The notes under the pieces were generated by a model that had not been told where the DNA came from, did not search any database, and saw only the letters and a list, made by a program, of their open reading frames with translations. A DNA stretch of 64,000 nucleotides, taken from contig OU612075.1 of assembly GCA_914767715.1 (NCBI GenBank), forward strand, positions 20,274,001 to 20,338,000, in the 5' to 3' direction. A program made the translations under genes and the position numbers. Shown in pieces: positions 24,218 to 39,200 of the stretch. Position 1 is the stretch's first letter. Every line of letters begins with the position of its first letter. The stretch is from Membranipora membranacea (Eukaryota; Bryozoa; Gymnolaemata; Cheilostomatida; Membraniporidae).

Positions 24218-27200
24218 ATGGTAGTTTTTAATGCTGAAGAGTTGGAGCTGATAGCCACATCACCTCCCCATAGATTTAGTAAGGAAGGATTATTGTATAC
24301 AAAACCGCTGTCCAAAAAAGCCAGCAAGAAGGCAAAGAAAACACAAGATGGTATGTTAATTACTACTCAGCTTGATTTTTTATTGAAAAAAAAACAGATT
24401 TTTGAACAGATAAAAATAAAGGAAAAACAATATTCAGGTATCTATATACACATCTATATATATATATGTGTATATATTAGGCCTATATATATCTCAGGAA
24501 AGCTAATTGAAATGAGGCATTGAGAGCTATCATATGTACCCGGTATGTATGTATGTATAGCTTTATTTTGACCACGGAACCATTTAGATGCGGAGACATT
24601 CAAAATTACCATTATAGGTCTTCTGGTATAAAAAAATGGAGAGAGCGTCAAAAGTAAAATGAAAAATATTTTTCTGAAGTAGAAAAATTGTAAAAATCTT
24701 AACAGGCATCCCAGAAATGGATCAGAGGGCAATTCGCCCTGAGTTGAGATCTGGTTTGGGGCTTTGTTTATGATGATTTGCACCCATGTGATGGGCGAGC
24801 TGAAAATGATAGTTTGTGCCTTTGGATCAGTTCATGCAGATTATTGTTACTGTTCGTGTTGATGTTAGAAGTTATACTACTATTCCTACTGGTATGCTTA
24901 CCACAAAGATAATGTGCCTAAGTTATACTTTGGGATAAATTCAGCCTATGTCATCCACCATTTACCTGGTATACACTTTGTGGGGGGGGGGGGTGATAGG
25001 GCGTTTGGAGAGGGGGGGGTTGGAGTGTCTTCTCAAACCTTATCAAACATTATTGCATGATGACCACAAAAAATTTATTTGTAGGTCATGTGTGATGTGG
25101 AAGCAGTTTCATTATTGATTGATATTTCTTAATACAGTTTGGCATTTTTTTGCAGGGTTTGTGGAAAGATGGTTTTGTCTGAAGAGTAATCTACTGTTCT
25201 GTATGAAAGGTGTAGACAGGGTGAGTTCAGAGAAATATACATTAACCATGTAGCAGACAAATAATATTTACTAATGGCCTTATCCGTGAAAAAGTCTGTA
25301 GGTCAGATCAAGGAGTTAGTTCCTCTCACTCCTCGGTCAGACGTCGTTCATTTTTTTGTTTTGGGGGTACCGTGTGACAAGGCTAACATGTGACCTATAG
25401 GATAGATATGTTGTATTCATACATAAAGTCCACACTTTGTACTCAAAACCGTTAAAGTGACAGTCCTATTAGAAAAGTTCATAGGGCAAATAAAAATAAT
25501 AAAAAAATGAAAATTGTGGAAAATAGCATTTTTATTTTTTTTAATATTTTAGCAGGGATCATAGTGGACCATAGTGGTCAGGGGGAGGCAATAAATCACT
25601 ATGATCCACTATGATCCCAATTTTCAGACTTTGCAGCAGTTTTACTGCAACTACGATCACAGGCTGTTTTATTTCATATGCCCCAATGACTTTTCAGCCT
25701 GAGATCTATGAAACCATACCAAACACGACCTAGTAGGACTGTCACTTAACAGAATTTTCAAAGGAAATATTTAATGTCATATAATATATATATATATATA
25801 TGGTTGTATTGGGATGGGCGGTTATCACTACCTCAGCATAACAAGCAACTGTCTGATGATATTTGATCTAGTGATCTGTTTTATTATCGCGTCGTACCCT
25901 GTTAAAAAAGGGTATATGAGTAAAAATATGGTTGATGTGCGAGGAATACCGAGAGAATGAGCACATCAAAAACGAGCGTACAATAAAGCGTATAAAAATA
26001 TGTGCTGTGTTCAAATAGTATTTCTAATTGACATCAAAATGTGAAAGACGTATTCAATTCCGCATGTTTTAATTGAACTCACAAAATTGATGCCAAGATA
26101 AGATGACCAGCCGAATATATGATGCCATGAATATTATAGTATTAAACTATATGCCTGCAATAAAATAAGGTTAGATAAGCTACTGTGGTAATAATTAATT
26201 TGTAGATAAAATACTACATGACTGAACTGTGAAAATATTATCGCTTTTTATATATTATTATACAATGCAGTGATGCATATTGCAAGAGCTTATCCAGAAA
26301 TAGATACAAAAATAATGCACAGATAGGAAATTATGATACTTACACTTGAGTCACATTGAGTAAAGAATAGATGTCGTTGAATAAATGTAGGCTGCAGTAA
26401 AAGTTGGTTTCAATGTGAGTGGTGCCTAAAATGTTACAGATGTCCTAGACAGAAATACACATTGCACTGCATCAGGATACGATAACAGTTCATCCTGTGT
26501 GCACAGACACCTGATTGATAGTGTTTGATAGTGTCGAAGCAGTAAAAACATGATTTGATATTGGTTTTATGTCATTTCCCATGGAGACTGCCATAATTGA
26601 TTGCACTTTGATTGTGGGAACTCAGCAATGTATTTTAGCTTCAACCCATTGTATTGGTATACCATTACATGTATACCAATGCAATGATATATGTAATTGT
26701 AGATGTCAGGTGTGGAAGGTGTTATAGTGTTAGAGAGATGTTCTATAGAGCTCGATCCTGATGAGTGTGGAAATCTCTACTCCTTTGTTATTGGTGAGTA
26801 TTTCAAACAGCTCGGCTGCATATAAGCAAACACTGAACAGATTCTGGTAGTATGATTGTGACAGTGACAGTGACAGTGAAGCAATAAGTTACTTGGTTGG
26901 TAGAATTTTTTAATCATGAAATGGAGTATATAACACATATTATCTAACAACACGTTACAGGGCTGATGAGAGGAAAAGGTATGTTGTAGATATTATTTAG
27001 AAACCATGGTGTGAATTTTATTTTGAAACCTTATTTTTACCCACATATCTTCCAAACCTGACAGTACTGCTACTGCTGAGGTAAAAGTTTACTTAGTTGA
27101 TGAGTGAAAATTTACTCGGGGGACAAGATGTTTGTAATGTTTGAAGCGCCGGCTTGTGATGTTAAAATGTTTAACGTGAGAACACAAATGCTTACATTTA

Positions 27201-30200
27201 GTTGTTATGAACTCAGTGTTATGAGACCCCCTGTAAGCTAGACTCTAGTACTTACTCTGTTTTGAATCTGTTGCTGACCAAAAGCCATTTGATTTCATCA
27301 GTCTTCCATCTGGAGCTGTTAATAAAACTGGTAAAGATGTTATTTTATTTCTTGTCATGACTTTGATTGTCTGATTACCAGGTCAGGCAGCGAATGATGA
27401 TAAGATATATCTAGCTGCCATGTCAGAGTTAGAGAGGGAGGAGTGGATCACACATTTACACACAGCCAGCTATGAATGTATGGTCATGCAGCTGGAGAGC
27501 TTACGTGAACAGATACATCTCAAAACAGGAAGAGACCCGATTAACTCAAGGAATGCTCTTCCATCAAAATCCTCACCCAGTGAGTGGTACATATCACAGG
27601 GATATGAATAGGCAGTGAAATTTATTTTGGCTATATGAATTGAATATTCTTTAGCCAAAACCTGCATCCTTGATATTTATTTACAGCAGGGCCTCCCTGT
27701 TTACAGTTTTAATACCAATTCTACATAATTCAGAGTTGTCCTATCACTGACCAAAACATCAGAGAGAGAACAACTCTTCCTTTTCAGATATCGTGCGTCA
27801 ACAAGAAGTTGACTTCTTGTCACAAGGTAACAGGGGGTTGGGGAGAACTCCCTACAAGCTGTTACTATTATAATTGCTTTTGTTGTGCTAATCACTATGG
27901 TCATAGCAATGTTGGATGTGATATACTATAATGTATGGCTAAGGTGCTGATTTTAAGCTCTACACAATCCATACATGATACTGGTATGATGTCATTTGTG
28001 TATGTGATTATGGTGATGAAGATTAGGGCCAGCATAACTTTAACCATGTTAGTAAGGGTGGAATTTCTGTTTAGCCTTTTGTTTGTCTGTTTGTTTAGTA
28101 CTTTTGCCACAGTATGGCCAAAATTAGCCGGTCTCCACAAGCTTTGTTGTTGCTGGAAAGACCATTATGTGATTTGCTTTAAATTTTTTTTGCGTATTGA
28201 TTAGTAGTTGATTCACAGCTGGGGCAGGGAGATGAAGTAGGTATAATGATTAAGTTTTGCTCGCCTTATAGTCTAAAAGCTGAACTCACCTTTTTGTGGG
28301 CAATATGAAACTGCCGTGTCTTCAAAATCATGCCTGTTAATTTGTCAACTTGATTTGTTCTGTACTTTCAGTATCAGAAATAGAAGATCCCTTTCTAGAG
28401 ATCGGCTTGTGTAAGTATGGAATGTATGTATTGTGGAACATGTAGCCTTGCCTCAAACTAATTTAGTGCTCTGTTTATCCGGGCACACTCTGATGTTGAG
28501 TTTCATCCCGATGCTGCTATTATAAATTTGTTGGGTACCCATATCATTTATTTACTTTCGCATCGCTTGCACATGCAAACCGAATCAGAGAACAAAATGT
28601 AAAAAAAGCAATCAGCTTTGTTGGAGGTATCTTTGGCTGTAGTTGATATTTTATTGGCTAACATTTATCAACCTACATGTTCAGATTTGTGAGTATTTCT
28701 ATTAGGATGTAAAGTATATTGTATAAAGATGACTACATTTTGTGATTACTTTGTATGTACACTGCAAACAAATGTGATCATTGCGCTGAGTGTAATCAAT
28801 ATACAAAACTATTACTTATGAAGAAGGAAGTATGTCCTAAGCTAACAAAAAACTCTTTGATGATGATTTTGCTCAGTTTATGAGGAGGAATGAAACTTGC
28901 AGGTTGCTATTTTGCTTACCTCAGCTAAGAAATAAACTATTTTGTTTCTTTTATAGCCTGTAGTCAGCTGAAAAGTACAGATGTTCACCAGCAGCCGAAT
29001 ACAGTGATAGAAATACTCACACAGATACCACCAAGTGCTGACTGGCGTATGCTCGGTAAGTAAATATACATACTTATATATAAATACTCACTGGTATAAC
29101 CGCGGAAGGTAAATGTACTTACTTAAATATGAATACTCACTGGTATATGAGAAGTATCATACATTTGGTAGGTAAACATTGTGTAAATGCATGTATCACA
29201 CCATGTCACTGCAATCAATATCCACTGGAATAATTCTTATCCATTTTTTTCAAATATTAAACTGGTTTGTAGTATTTGAGCAGCGAAAATCTGCTAACTT
29301 TAAAAAATTCACGATGTCATACATGTAGATGTACTTGTTGCACATGGGATGACAATTTTAATATTCTCATGATGACATATATTTGTATATCTTGTTTGAT
29401 CATTTTACCTTTATTGTGTGATATATCCCCTCATCAGGAGATGGCCCAGTTAAGAGGGAGCAACTCCGAGGGTAGACTATGAGATCGAACACGAATTTCT
29501 CACATTGGACTTCACTGCCAACTTGTGAAATACTTCCTAGCCCATGTGTATGTATTGTTTTATTTATACTGGTAGGTCAGACAGAGATTGTTGAGAACTC
29601 ATCCAACCCACTGTTTATGAAGACAATAGGACTTGGGAACCAAGGCACACCTCCACGTACTAAAATCAAACTCTGTGTATATGATGTCAGAGAGCTAGTA
29701 TCCAGAACTGTGAGTCAAACAAGATGTTGTGTTTTTTTAATCAAGTATGATCAGACGGTTCACACGAGCTCTAAAAAGAGCTTCCGTTTACATAGCCAGG
29801 TTTCAATTTGTGACTGAAAACTGAAGATTAATGTCTTCACTGGAGCTATTTGGTTTCTATGAAAATTTATTTCGCACATAATGCCTTTGAGCAATCAGTT
29901 GTATGAGGGCAACGCTAAATATTAGATCGTAGATACCCAAATAAAATAAGTATCTCCAAAAAAGCGCTATAACAGATTTAGGGCCCTATGTACATATCAC
30001 TCGCTGTACACATATTTCCATATCCACCCTGTTATCAAGGCAAAATTTGATATTTATCGAAAAAATAACCAATTGTTATAAATTGGCCTTACAAATCTGT
30101 TGTGTTAAAATTCTGTGATAAAACTCAAGACTTAAATTAAAGTCTAATCAAAAATTATATTCATTCTCTGAGTAAACCACATCATATGGATTCTGGCCAG

Positions 30201-33200
30201 CATCAACTCCATTCCATTCTTCTTCATCTATATTCTATAGTATCATCATAATTATTTGATGGCTCGTATGATGAGGTGTTCACAGGATAGCTCTCTTCTG
30301 TTACAGGATCATCATCGTTGTAGTGGGTAGGGAGAGTGATTAGGAGAATAGTAACTGGGCGAGTAATTAGGAGAATGGTAACTGGGAGAGTCGTTGGGAG
30401 GGTAGATGGGTGAGTAGTTAGGAGGGTAGTTTGGACGGTAATTTGGAGGGTAGTTAGGAGAGCGATTATGAGAGTAATTAGAAGGGTAACCAGACTCCTC
30501 GTGTAATGAGTCATATCCAGCGTAACTATTCTCTGATCTTCGGTCACCGTATTCGTTGTTGTAGCTTGTAGGGCAGTCAGCTGGGTAGCTTATAGAGTCG
30601 TTAGGTGTAGCATTGGCTCTCTTCATTGTATTAAGAATTTGAGTGTTGATGATTTCTAACTGCTCTATCTTATATCTAAAATGAGCCACTATTCATTAAT
30701 AATTCTGCTTTCTTTGATTATGGCGGGCCATCATCTCCATGAGGCTCGCCATATGCTGTTCTCTATCAGTTTGATGACCGGTCATATTCATGCCATCAGT
30801 AATCCATAGCTGTACACCATTCTCACATTCCACTTCATAAGGTGATCCTGGGTGGGGTGGGGGGGGGGGAGTGCCTATAAGCCATATCCTGAACTAAAAT
30901 GAAGGATATCTTAGCTAAGAACAAATTAATCATGCACCACAAAAGTTGTGAGTGCTAAAGTTGATTGCTATAGGAGGTGTTAATGCTAAAGCAACACAGA
31001 ATGCCATAGTAGGGGTTCGCATGCTCTATAATCCAAGTAATCTGAATCGCTTCTATCAAGGTGCTCGAAATTGTACGATATTGATAATAGATAATACTTC
31101 TTGCTTGCTGACTGCATTGAGAACATATTTTTACTCACCAGAGCTGCACTACCGTTGAGACGCAGGTATAACGTGAAAATCAATGTTAATAAGGAGATAA
31201 CTTCAAGCTCAGTATTAATTCAGTGATAACCCTCTATCTCCCTATAACATGGGTCGAAGGCTGTGTTGTGTATGTTCGTCTTGGTCAGCTGGTATGCCTA
31301 TATGAGCTGTATGCTTTGGTCAACTGTTGTGTTTTAATAAGCCAGCTATATGTTATGTATCATGAGTCTATGTCTGTTTTTGTAGTGTTCAGGTGCTAGG
31401 TATTTGATATAATGAACTATAATGAGGGATGCATCCATATGAGCTATCATTTGAATCAGCCAATCAGGTATCACATGTTGTAGGGTAGATTTTTCACTGG
31501 CTTTGAATTCCATAGAAATATGAACAGACTGTAGCCACTGTATTATCATTATGTAAAAGTGACAAATCACAACAGATAAAATGTTGTGGTGTATTTTCTC
31601 CCCCTGACACTTTTTATCAGTTGTAGAAGCATAACATTTTATATCTCCGTGCCTGCAGCGGGGAGTTTGGGACCAAACTCCCTGTTGCCTGCATCCGGGA
31701 GGCTGCATACACCCTCCCTGATGCAAATGTTTGAAGCATGGAGCTGGGGACAACTTCCCTGTTTGAAGATATATTAAGATGGGTCATGGATAACTCCTGG
31801 TAGGCCTAATGAGGATTGCATACGTGTAAAAAAAAGTGCAGATTCTGACTTTCACTACACAATCGGTATTCAGCTGTGTTATCAGAAGGTGAACAATTCT
31901 ACCAATTGTATATTTGCCTCAAACACACCGACTGCTCAGTTAAAAAAATATAGAAATGGAAGTTTACATTGAAAGATGTTGCACTCAGTTAATTGTACAG
32001 TGGTGATCATCCAGCCGTCAAGGTTGTTTCGTTTAGCTGGTTATAGGGAGGTTATAGGGAGACTTATCAAACTGGTCAATGCTGAGCTGTACATATTATA
32101 TTAAATTGCGTACAAAATGACACTAGCATATACATAGCATATCATATACATAGAGGTTGTATAAAACAAAGATATATTTACATTATGTTTGTTATATGTA
32201 CATGAGTCAAGGGACTGTTAGACTGGATTGACACGAAGGAATCACAACAATATATGAATATTGTGGCAATAAGTAAATTTAATTTTCTTCATAGAAACCA
32301 CTTTCCTGGTCCGTGTCATTCTCAAATACATCATCATTGTCAATGTGATATTCTGGTGACGCTAGCGGAGAGGTATTCGGCATACCAGTCATTCTCTTCA
32401 TCTCTTCTAGTATCATAGCATTCTCCCGCTCAATCTTAGCTAACCCCTGTAGATAGGCCTGTTTAGCTAAGTTGTTACTGTCAATTATATCTATTAGCTG
32501 TCGTATACGTATATCGGAGTCAGGATGAAGACTGCAGATCTTCTCGCTGACATCGAGCTCCTGTTCTATTTGAGCCTTGTAGCTCTGTGCTAAATCCATA
32601 CCAGTAGTGGACGATATGTAGTTATAGCTCATGGTGATAGATACCTAAAAATAAACAATGTTATTATTTATTCTCTTTGTCGTACCAACATATGCTGCAT
32701 CATTTGAAGATCACTTCAAACCATAGAATGTGAAAAATTTAGACGAGATTAAATAAAAAGAATCGGGGACAAAAAATCCACAAAACGATGATAAAACATG
32801 TGGCTATTGTAAAATTTCCAATAATCTCATAATTGACAGAAGTGTGTTAAAAATTTAATTGAATCCCAAAAGTAAAATTTGACCTGTAGGGATGTGGATA
32901 GTTAGGTCAAGAAAATTCTGCGAGTGTAAATTTATGACTTTATGAGAATCTAAACATGCTGAGATTTTTTAACCACTGCTGATCCAATGAACTCCTTCAT
33001 TGGCTGATCCTTACCTAGCGATATAGAGTTGGGAAGTTTTTAGTATTCAGTAATCCTCAGTATTATCCAGTATATGATTGAGTAATAATAATCCAAGTGT
33101 TTGATATATCCAGTATGTTGTGATGTTAATTCTCCTTGAGCGAGTATAATATCCAGGTATATCTAGAGAGTGAATATCGGTAGCTATTAGCGGTGTGGAG

Positions 33201-36200
33201 TGACAATTTAGTGTGAGCTACAAATGCACTCCTCCCTCATATTTATTCTAAAAATAGTGTATGAATACAGGGTGGAAAGGCTTTTTAATTAATGTCATTG
33301 TATTACTACACATATGCTTCTATTATTTTGGTATACATGCCCTGAATATAGATTTCAGTGATCACACATGTGTTTTTGCAATAGACCACCAACAGTTGCC
33401 AAATGCAGCAAAGTTTCTTTACTAAGAAAAAACACGACAGATCAAAATTGAATAATCCAAAATAGTCTGCTTTGTGATAATGTTGCTGCTGTGCTGCGAG
33501 GCTTCAGAATGGATCTGTAAGCAGCATGCTGCAATGTGAATCATGGGGTACAATTCATATTTTAATCTGATTTTTGATTCTAAGCTAGCAAACACTAATA
33601 TTATTTATTCTCACTTTGGTGATATTCAGTGATACATTTGCTCCGAGAACTCTCACTTTAACTAGCCTCATGAAGCCTGTCACTATCAAATCATCCATAC
33701 CAACAAGATTACATCAGTAGATGACAGTGATAGTTACATCACATATGTCACCCGCTCCCCATTAATAACAGTAATTGTGGAGATTGATCATATTGGAAAA
33801 TAAGACTGTTGACTCAAACGTGAATCAATAAGTTTTCTCATCATATGAATAACTCTCATACATATAACGGTGAGAATATTTAACAACAATCAGTTTATCA
33901 GTAATACAGTGATCACTTCAGTTAGACTTACTGCATACCATAATTATCATTAAGGTATATTTTTCATCTACAGCAAACACAGATCGGGAAGGCTGTATTT
34001 ATCTTAGAAGAATTACTGGCTGCTGAAAAACTTACTCTTGATATTATGTAAGTCTGATTTTATAACCTTGTCTTCTATCAGATGGTACATAGCTTCTGAC
34101 TGAATACAATGGTGGACTTTTTCTTACATACATGTCTGTAAGATGCCTGACACCTCGTTTGTATGGAACGGAAAACATGCACATTGTTACATGATAAGAT
34201 AACTATTGGTGACGGTTAGATAAGAGAGCTCGGATGATTGTCCCGCATATTGTACCGAGCCATTCTCATATCATGGTCAATCATATCAGCTACAGTCATT
34301 CAGTACTGCTGTGTGGTGAAAGTGCATTAGGTTTATATCGTCGGACAGGAATAGTTGGTGCTAGTTGTCTAGGTCAGCATTTTGGCTTGTTGGAATTTAA
34401 ATCCTTGAGAGAAAAGCTTAAAATCATCAGGGCTGTCCATTTCCAGCTGTATGAAAGGTAACAATAAGTTTTAATTGCAACAGGCTTGGTTAGATTACAC
34501 ATCTTGTTCAATGTAGTTAGTATAAAGGTACCAAACATCTGATCAGCCATCACAGAATTTGCCTCAGGGTGTAGAGCTTGTGAGCAATGAACTGGAGAGG
34601 GAGATCATTGTTGTGAGCATCGTTCATTTCATTGTTCATTTCATATTTCATTGCAAGGCTGTGATGAAAATAGGGAATATAACATTGTTGCTTATATCTC
34701 TGGAGCCATGAGTCCTCCCGTCCCCCGTGGGCTCAACGTAAATTTGAAATTTCTATGCTGTATATGTCTAGTATCATGCACCCAAACTCTCACATACATT
34801 TCAGCTCTCCAGATAGAAGCCAGGTAGGATCAGTCAGTATAATGTCCTGGTCCACATCTAGCCCTGAATCATCACAAGCCATGACGTCATCGACTAACAC
34901 ATCGGCTGACTTTGAGGCCTCGACAGCATGGCACGGCAGCAAAACTTACAGGACTAAAAAGAAAGATCAACTCAAATTTCTCTTCAGCAATCCAATACAA
35001 AAGGTTTGTACATTGTAATTATTCTGATAATTATGATTGAGAGTTGAAACAATGAATTCATTGATTGATTGCAAGTTATCATAATAAATGACACACAGTG
35101 CCTACAACATGACCTTGAGCTTGACCTTGACCTTGACCTTGAGTTTCATTATTGCGATTTTACTATAATCTAAAAACATAGAGACTTAGGATAAGTGTAT
35201 GGTTTGTATACATTTTAGACAACTTAGATGTCTTTCATTATAGTACTGTTAAGACACAGGTTAAAATTGGATAACAACAGCGATTTATGGATGATATTCG
35301 CATTGATATATTTGAAATTTGGATGCATTCTTTCTGTTTCTCAGTTGGGTTAATTGCGCCGAGAGTTGACGTTTTGGTGTAGGAAATGGAATACCCAATT
35401 GTGGCTTCGATTCCCTGCGTACAATACTATTTCAATGTTCTGTGGCAGTACTTTGCTCAGCTGCACACCTTTCATTTCAGTATTTTAGATATGTGACTAG
35501 ACCAACCTCCGGTAAATCCATTCCGAAAGAAAAAGCTGCTAAAAATGTAAAATTGACATGACCTCAACATTTCAAATTAGTCAATTAGCAATATTTTTTA
35601 AGGCCATTAGATTTCAATGAAGCCTAAAATTTGCAAAAATCTTGTCACAATTGAGACTTGCTTCTGCTCTGTCAAATCTTCAACTGATGTGGTTGATTGG
35701 CATCCTTTCTTGCTTCGGTCAAAGATTATAATTGATCTCTCAAAATGGAATTTCCTATCATCTTTATGCTGATTATCAGGATTTATGCTTGCCAGTAACG
35801 CCCCGGCCAGGTCATACACTACACAGTTTTCACCTGGATGACAAGAGCAATGTTCTAAATTTATCACAGCACCAGGAGATTTACTTTTTGGCCGCACTGT
35901 ACAGGTGCAGGTAACTGTTCATCTAAGGTGATGTTTGTATGTTGTTATATTTCAGGTGTTTCGATTTCCTACTGTTAATGAGCATGAATTAAGCGTCTCG
36001 GAGATAATGTCAGAGAGTAAACTATCATTTGTCTTCCCAATCACTATTATGTAAGTACCTATAACTCTAAAGTCTACATTGTACACCATATAGCTACCTG
36101 TAATGACTACTGAAAAATGTTTCCTCTGCACTCATGCCAATACAGTCCTAGATTGTTTAATTAGGCAGCATGTTTCCTTTGCGTTGTCTTTTTTTTCTTG

Positions 36201-39200
36201 TAGATGATCGTTTGAATATATTCGTTTAACCCATGATTCATTGATTGTATTGCTATCACTAACTGTAAAAGTTGTGTTAAAAATGTTGCTGGTACACATA
36301 CTCTGCTTATGAAAATAGTGCAGTTGCTTTGCATGCAAAATTAGGATTAATTAATTATAAAACTGCACTGTCCGATTCTTTGAGTGAATGTCAACAAGAG
36401 AGTCTTGATCATATTCCAGTTCTAGTCCTAGCAAGTAAGCATATCAGAAGATTTACGCATGTCCTTCCTATTTCGTTGGTAAATGGTAGGATAGAGGACT
36501 GGAAGACAGTACATAATGTATAAGTGATACCTGACTAGAATATACTTATCTACTGTGAAGGAAGGCAATTACTATTCTCTCTTTTTAGGAACTTTTTACT
36601 GCAACAAAACAACCAGTGGCGAGACCAGATCAACAAACTAGATAGTGTGAGTAGAATATTATTATGACTACATCATTTGGAGAATATTCTTCGTGGCTTA
36701 CTTCTTAAAATTTGTAATTCTCCGTTACCGGCGCCTGCTAGTTCTTCGCTGAGGGAATATTGGCTGAAAATAATGTCACTCAAGCGGTGTTGTGTGAATA
36801 ACTCACAATTGTCTGTGGATTTATGCCAGAGACTGTGGATCCCAGAGATGACTACAGCCAAACAATATAAATGTCAGGAAAGCAAACAAATGTAGAAGGG
36901 CTGTGAATAAGACTGTCATGATGTCACACGCTGGTCGACTCCCAAACTCACCGATTTCTGAGAAGGATTATATTTAATCCTCTGTATTATCTCGCTCTTC
37001 TTTTCAGGTAAAGACTCGCTCAGACAAGCAGAAACAACTCATCATAGACAGCTTAGAGAGCTTTTCATTATACTTGTCTAATACAGTCAAACATTTAGAG
37101 GAGAAACACTCAAAACAAACATTTAAAGCGAGTGCACTAAAGGGAGAGCTGCCCCTGGAGACTGTCCCTCTGAATCTACACATCAACAGGATGATAGCCT
37201 GTGATGAGTTCACCCAATCAGGTCAGCAGCCCACAAGCATTGCTGGAATTTGATATTATATAAGTTTCATAACCACCCAAGCTGTAGTTTAAGCGCTTAA
37301 TCGGTGTCGGGATAGCTGGTAGTAGCATTTCATTATCAACCACTTTCCCAAGGTTGGGTAAGGTTGGGAAAGGTTGGGAAAGTGGTTGATAATGAAATGC
37401 TACTATCAGCTATCCCGACACCGATTAAGCGCTTAAACTACCCAAGCTGTAATTAAGGCACCTATCCACAAAAAATAGAGCATTGCACCTAATACACCCT
37501 TCTACAGAACAGCTATAGTAGTACTTGACAAAATAGTCCCAAAACATCAAATGATCATTTGGATCCTATCACCCTCCCAAACCCATATATGGACTTATAT
37601 CAGAGACTGGTATTTTCTTTTGTAAGAAATTGTGCTCGGGTCTTTCTGACCTCCGAACTGAGGGCTTTTAGAATATTTGTTATGGTTCCTGGTTTACCTG
37701 ATGTCTGGATAGGCTAACGCCATGTTTGTCATTGCACCTGTAGACTTGACCTGTCACTCGCAATTCTATTTTATGTTTTAATCAAGGAGTTGTTGTGTGT
37801 TTATGGTGACTTCTTTTAATGGAACTTGTAAATGCTTTGAATATTTTAGGGTCAAGCTACGATACGATAACTGTTGGTGCTTTTGCTGTTCATCCACGCG
37901 GGTTTAAATCTGGTGGTATGAGCAAATTACTGAAATCTCACTCGAGCACTGGCGGTCTACCTTCTCTCACTAAACTGTCTCAACATGTGAGTGCACCTTC
38001 ATACATGTATAACATATACTCATATAGCATAACACAGGTTCCACCATATCAGTATGCTTCTGTTGTCTACTTTTCGCTTGTTTTTGAGACTTTTAAATCT
38101 GTGAGCACATTACCCAGTGCTATAATTTCTTTCCATACTGACATATAGGTTTTTTGTCTCTTCACACACCAACATCGTCTTACGTTGTAAAAATATCTCA
38201 GATGACCATGACAGATTATTAATATTCAAAATCTTTTTGTTGGTGGAATAGGCCTTATTATTATAATCTTTATTCGGACAATTGATTTTCACATAGAGTG
38301 TTATACCTCTAAAATAAAACTCTCGTTACATAAAAAGTGACACCTTGTATTAAAAAAGATTGTGTTTAAAAAATCCAGAAAAAAAAAATTTAAAAGAGTA
38401 AAAGATCTACTCTTTGTATGATATGATGTCCTGGTTAGTATATTTGTATTATGTCCAAAGGTCAAAGGTGATTTCAGGTTTGTTGGAATTGTCATTTATT
38501 GTGGGACATATTTGGTAAAGCTATGTACACTATATTTAAATGATTTACCATGTGATAATACCATTAAAATTTCCTTTCCACAATCTGTCTTAACTATCTT
38601 TAGTTGAATACCAATTTTTACCGCTATGTGCTAAAAACTTAGATGCTGGCGGAAATTGATTGATTTTCCCATCACATTTATGTTTTACCCAAAAGGCAAC
38701 AATTTTATTGTGAATAAGCTCAGCTCGAATCTTATGTGAATAATCGGTTAACATCAGTATTTTTTTGCTGTCTTCACAAAATTTTGAACCGGCCGTAAAT
38801 TGTGTGATTTCTGTTTGTCATATTTACCCTGAGACTTCATGTTAGCTGAATTATTCTATCTCTCTACAGTTAGATGCTGTAAAGGAGTTGGGAAGTCTAC
38901 GTAACTCAGTAGTGAACTGCTGTGAGGACTTGTACAGGGCCTGCCTTACCTCTGAGAGGACAACTCTTGAGACCAGCTATCAAACTCTCAAAGCCAAGGT
39001 ATGTTATTTGGGCAACCATAAACCTAAATTATCGTGAGTTGTCTCCCTATTGTTTTTTTAGCATCTTTGCTCGCATTTATGACTTCCTGTACCTGAATGC
39101 CTGCTATGTTTTGATCATTCATATTAATTTAACAATATATATCAATGGTTTTTAATAGATTTGAAATGATCAAATATTCACCCTCTTTGAACAGATATAT

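Noticed and set aside
34234-34461. Plus-strand open frame of 75 codons in INPP4 intron 10
   Set aside because: It lies between two well-supported INPP4 exons, has no motif, and the flanking exons splice in phase without it.
35340-35440. Possible tRNA-like SINE head with GGCTTCGATTCCC
   Set aside because: A B-box-like word is present, but no convincing A box or acceptor stem could be drawn.
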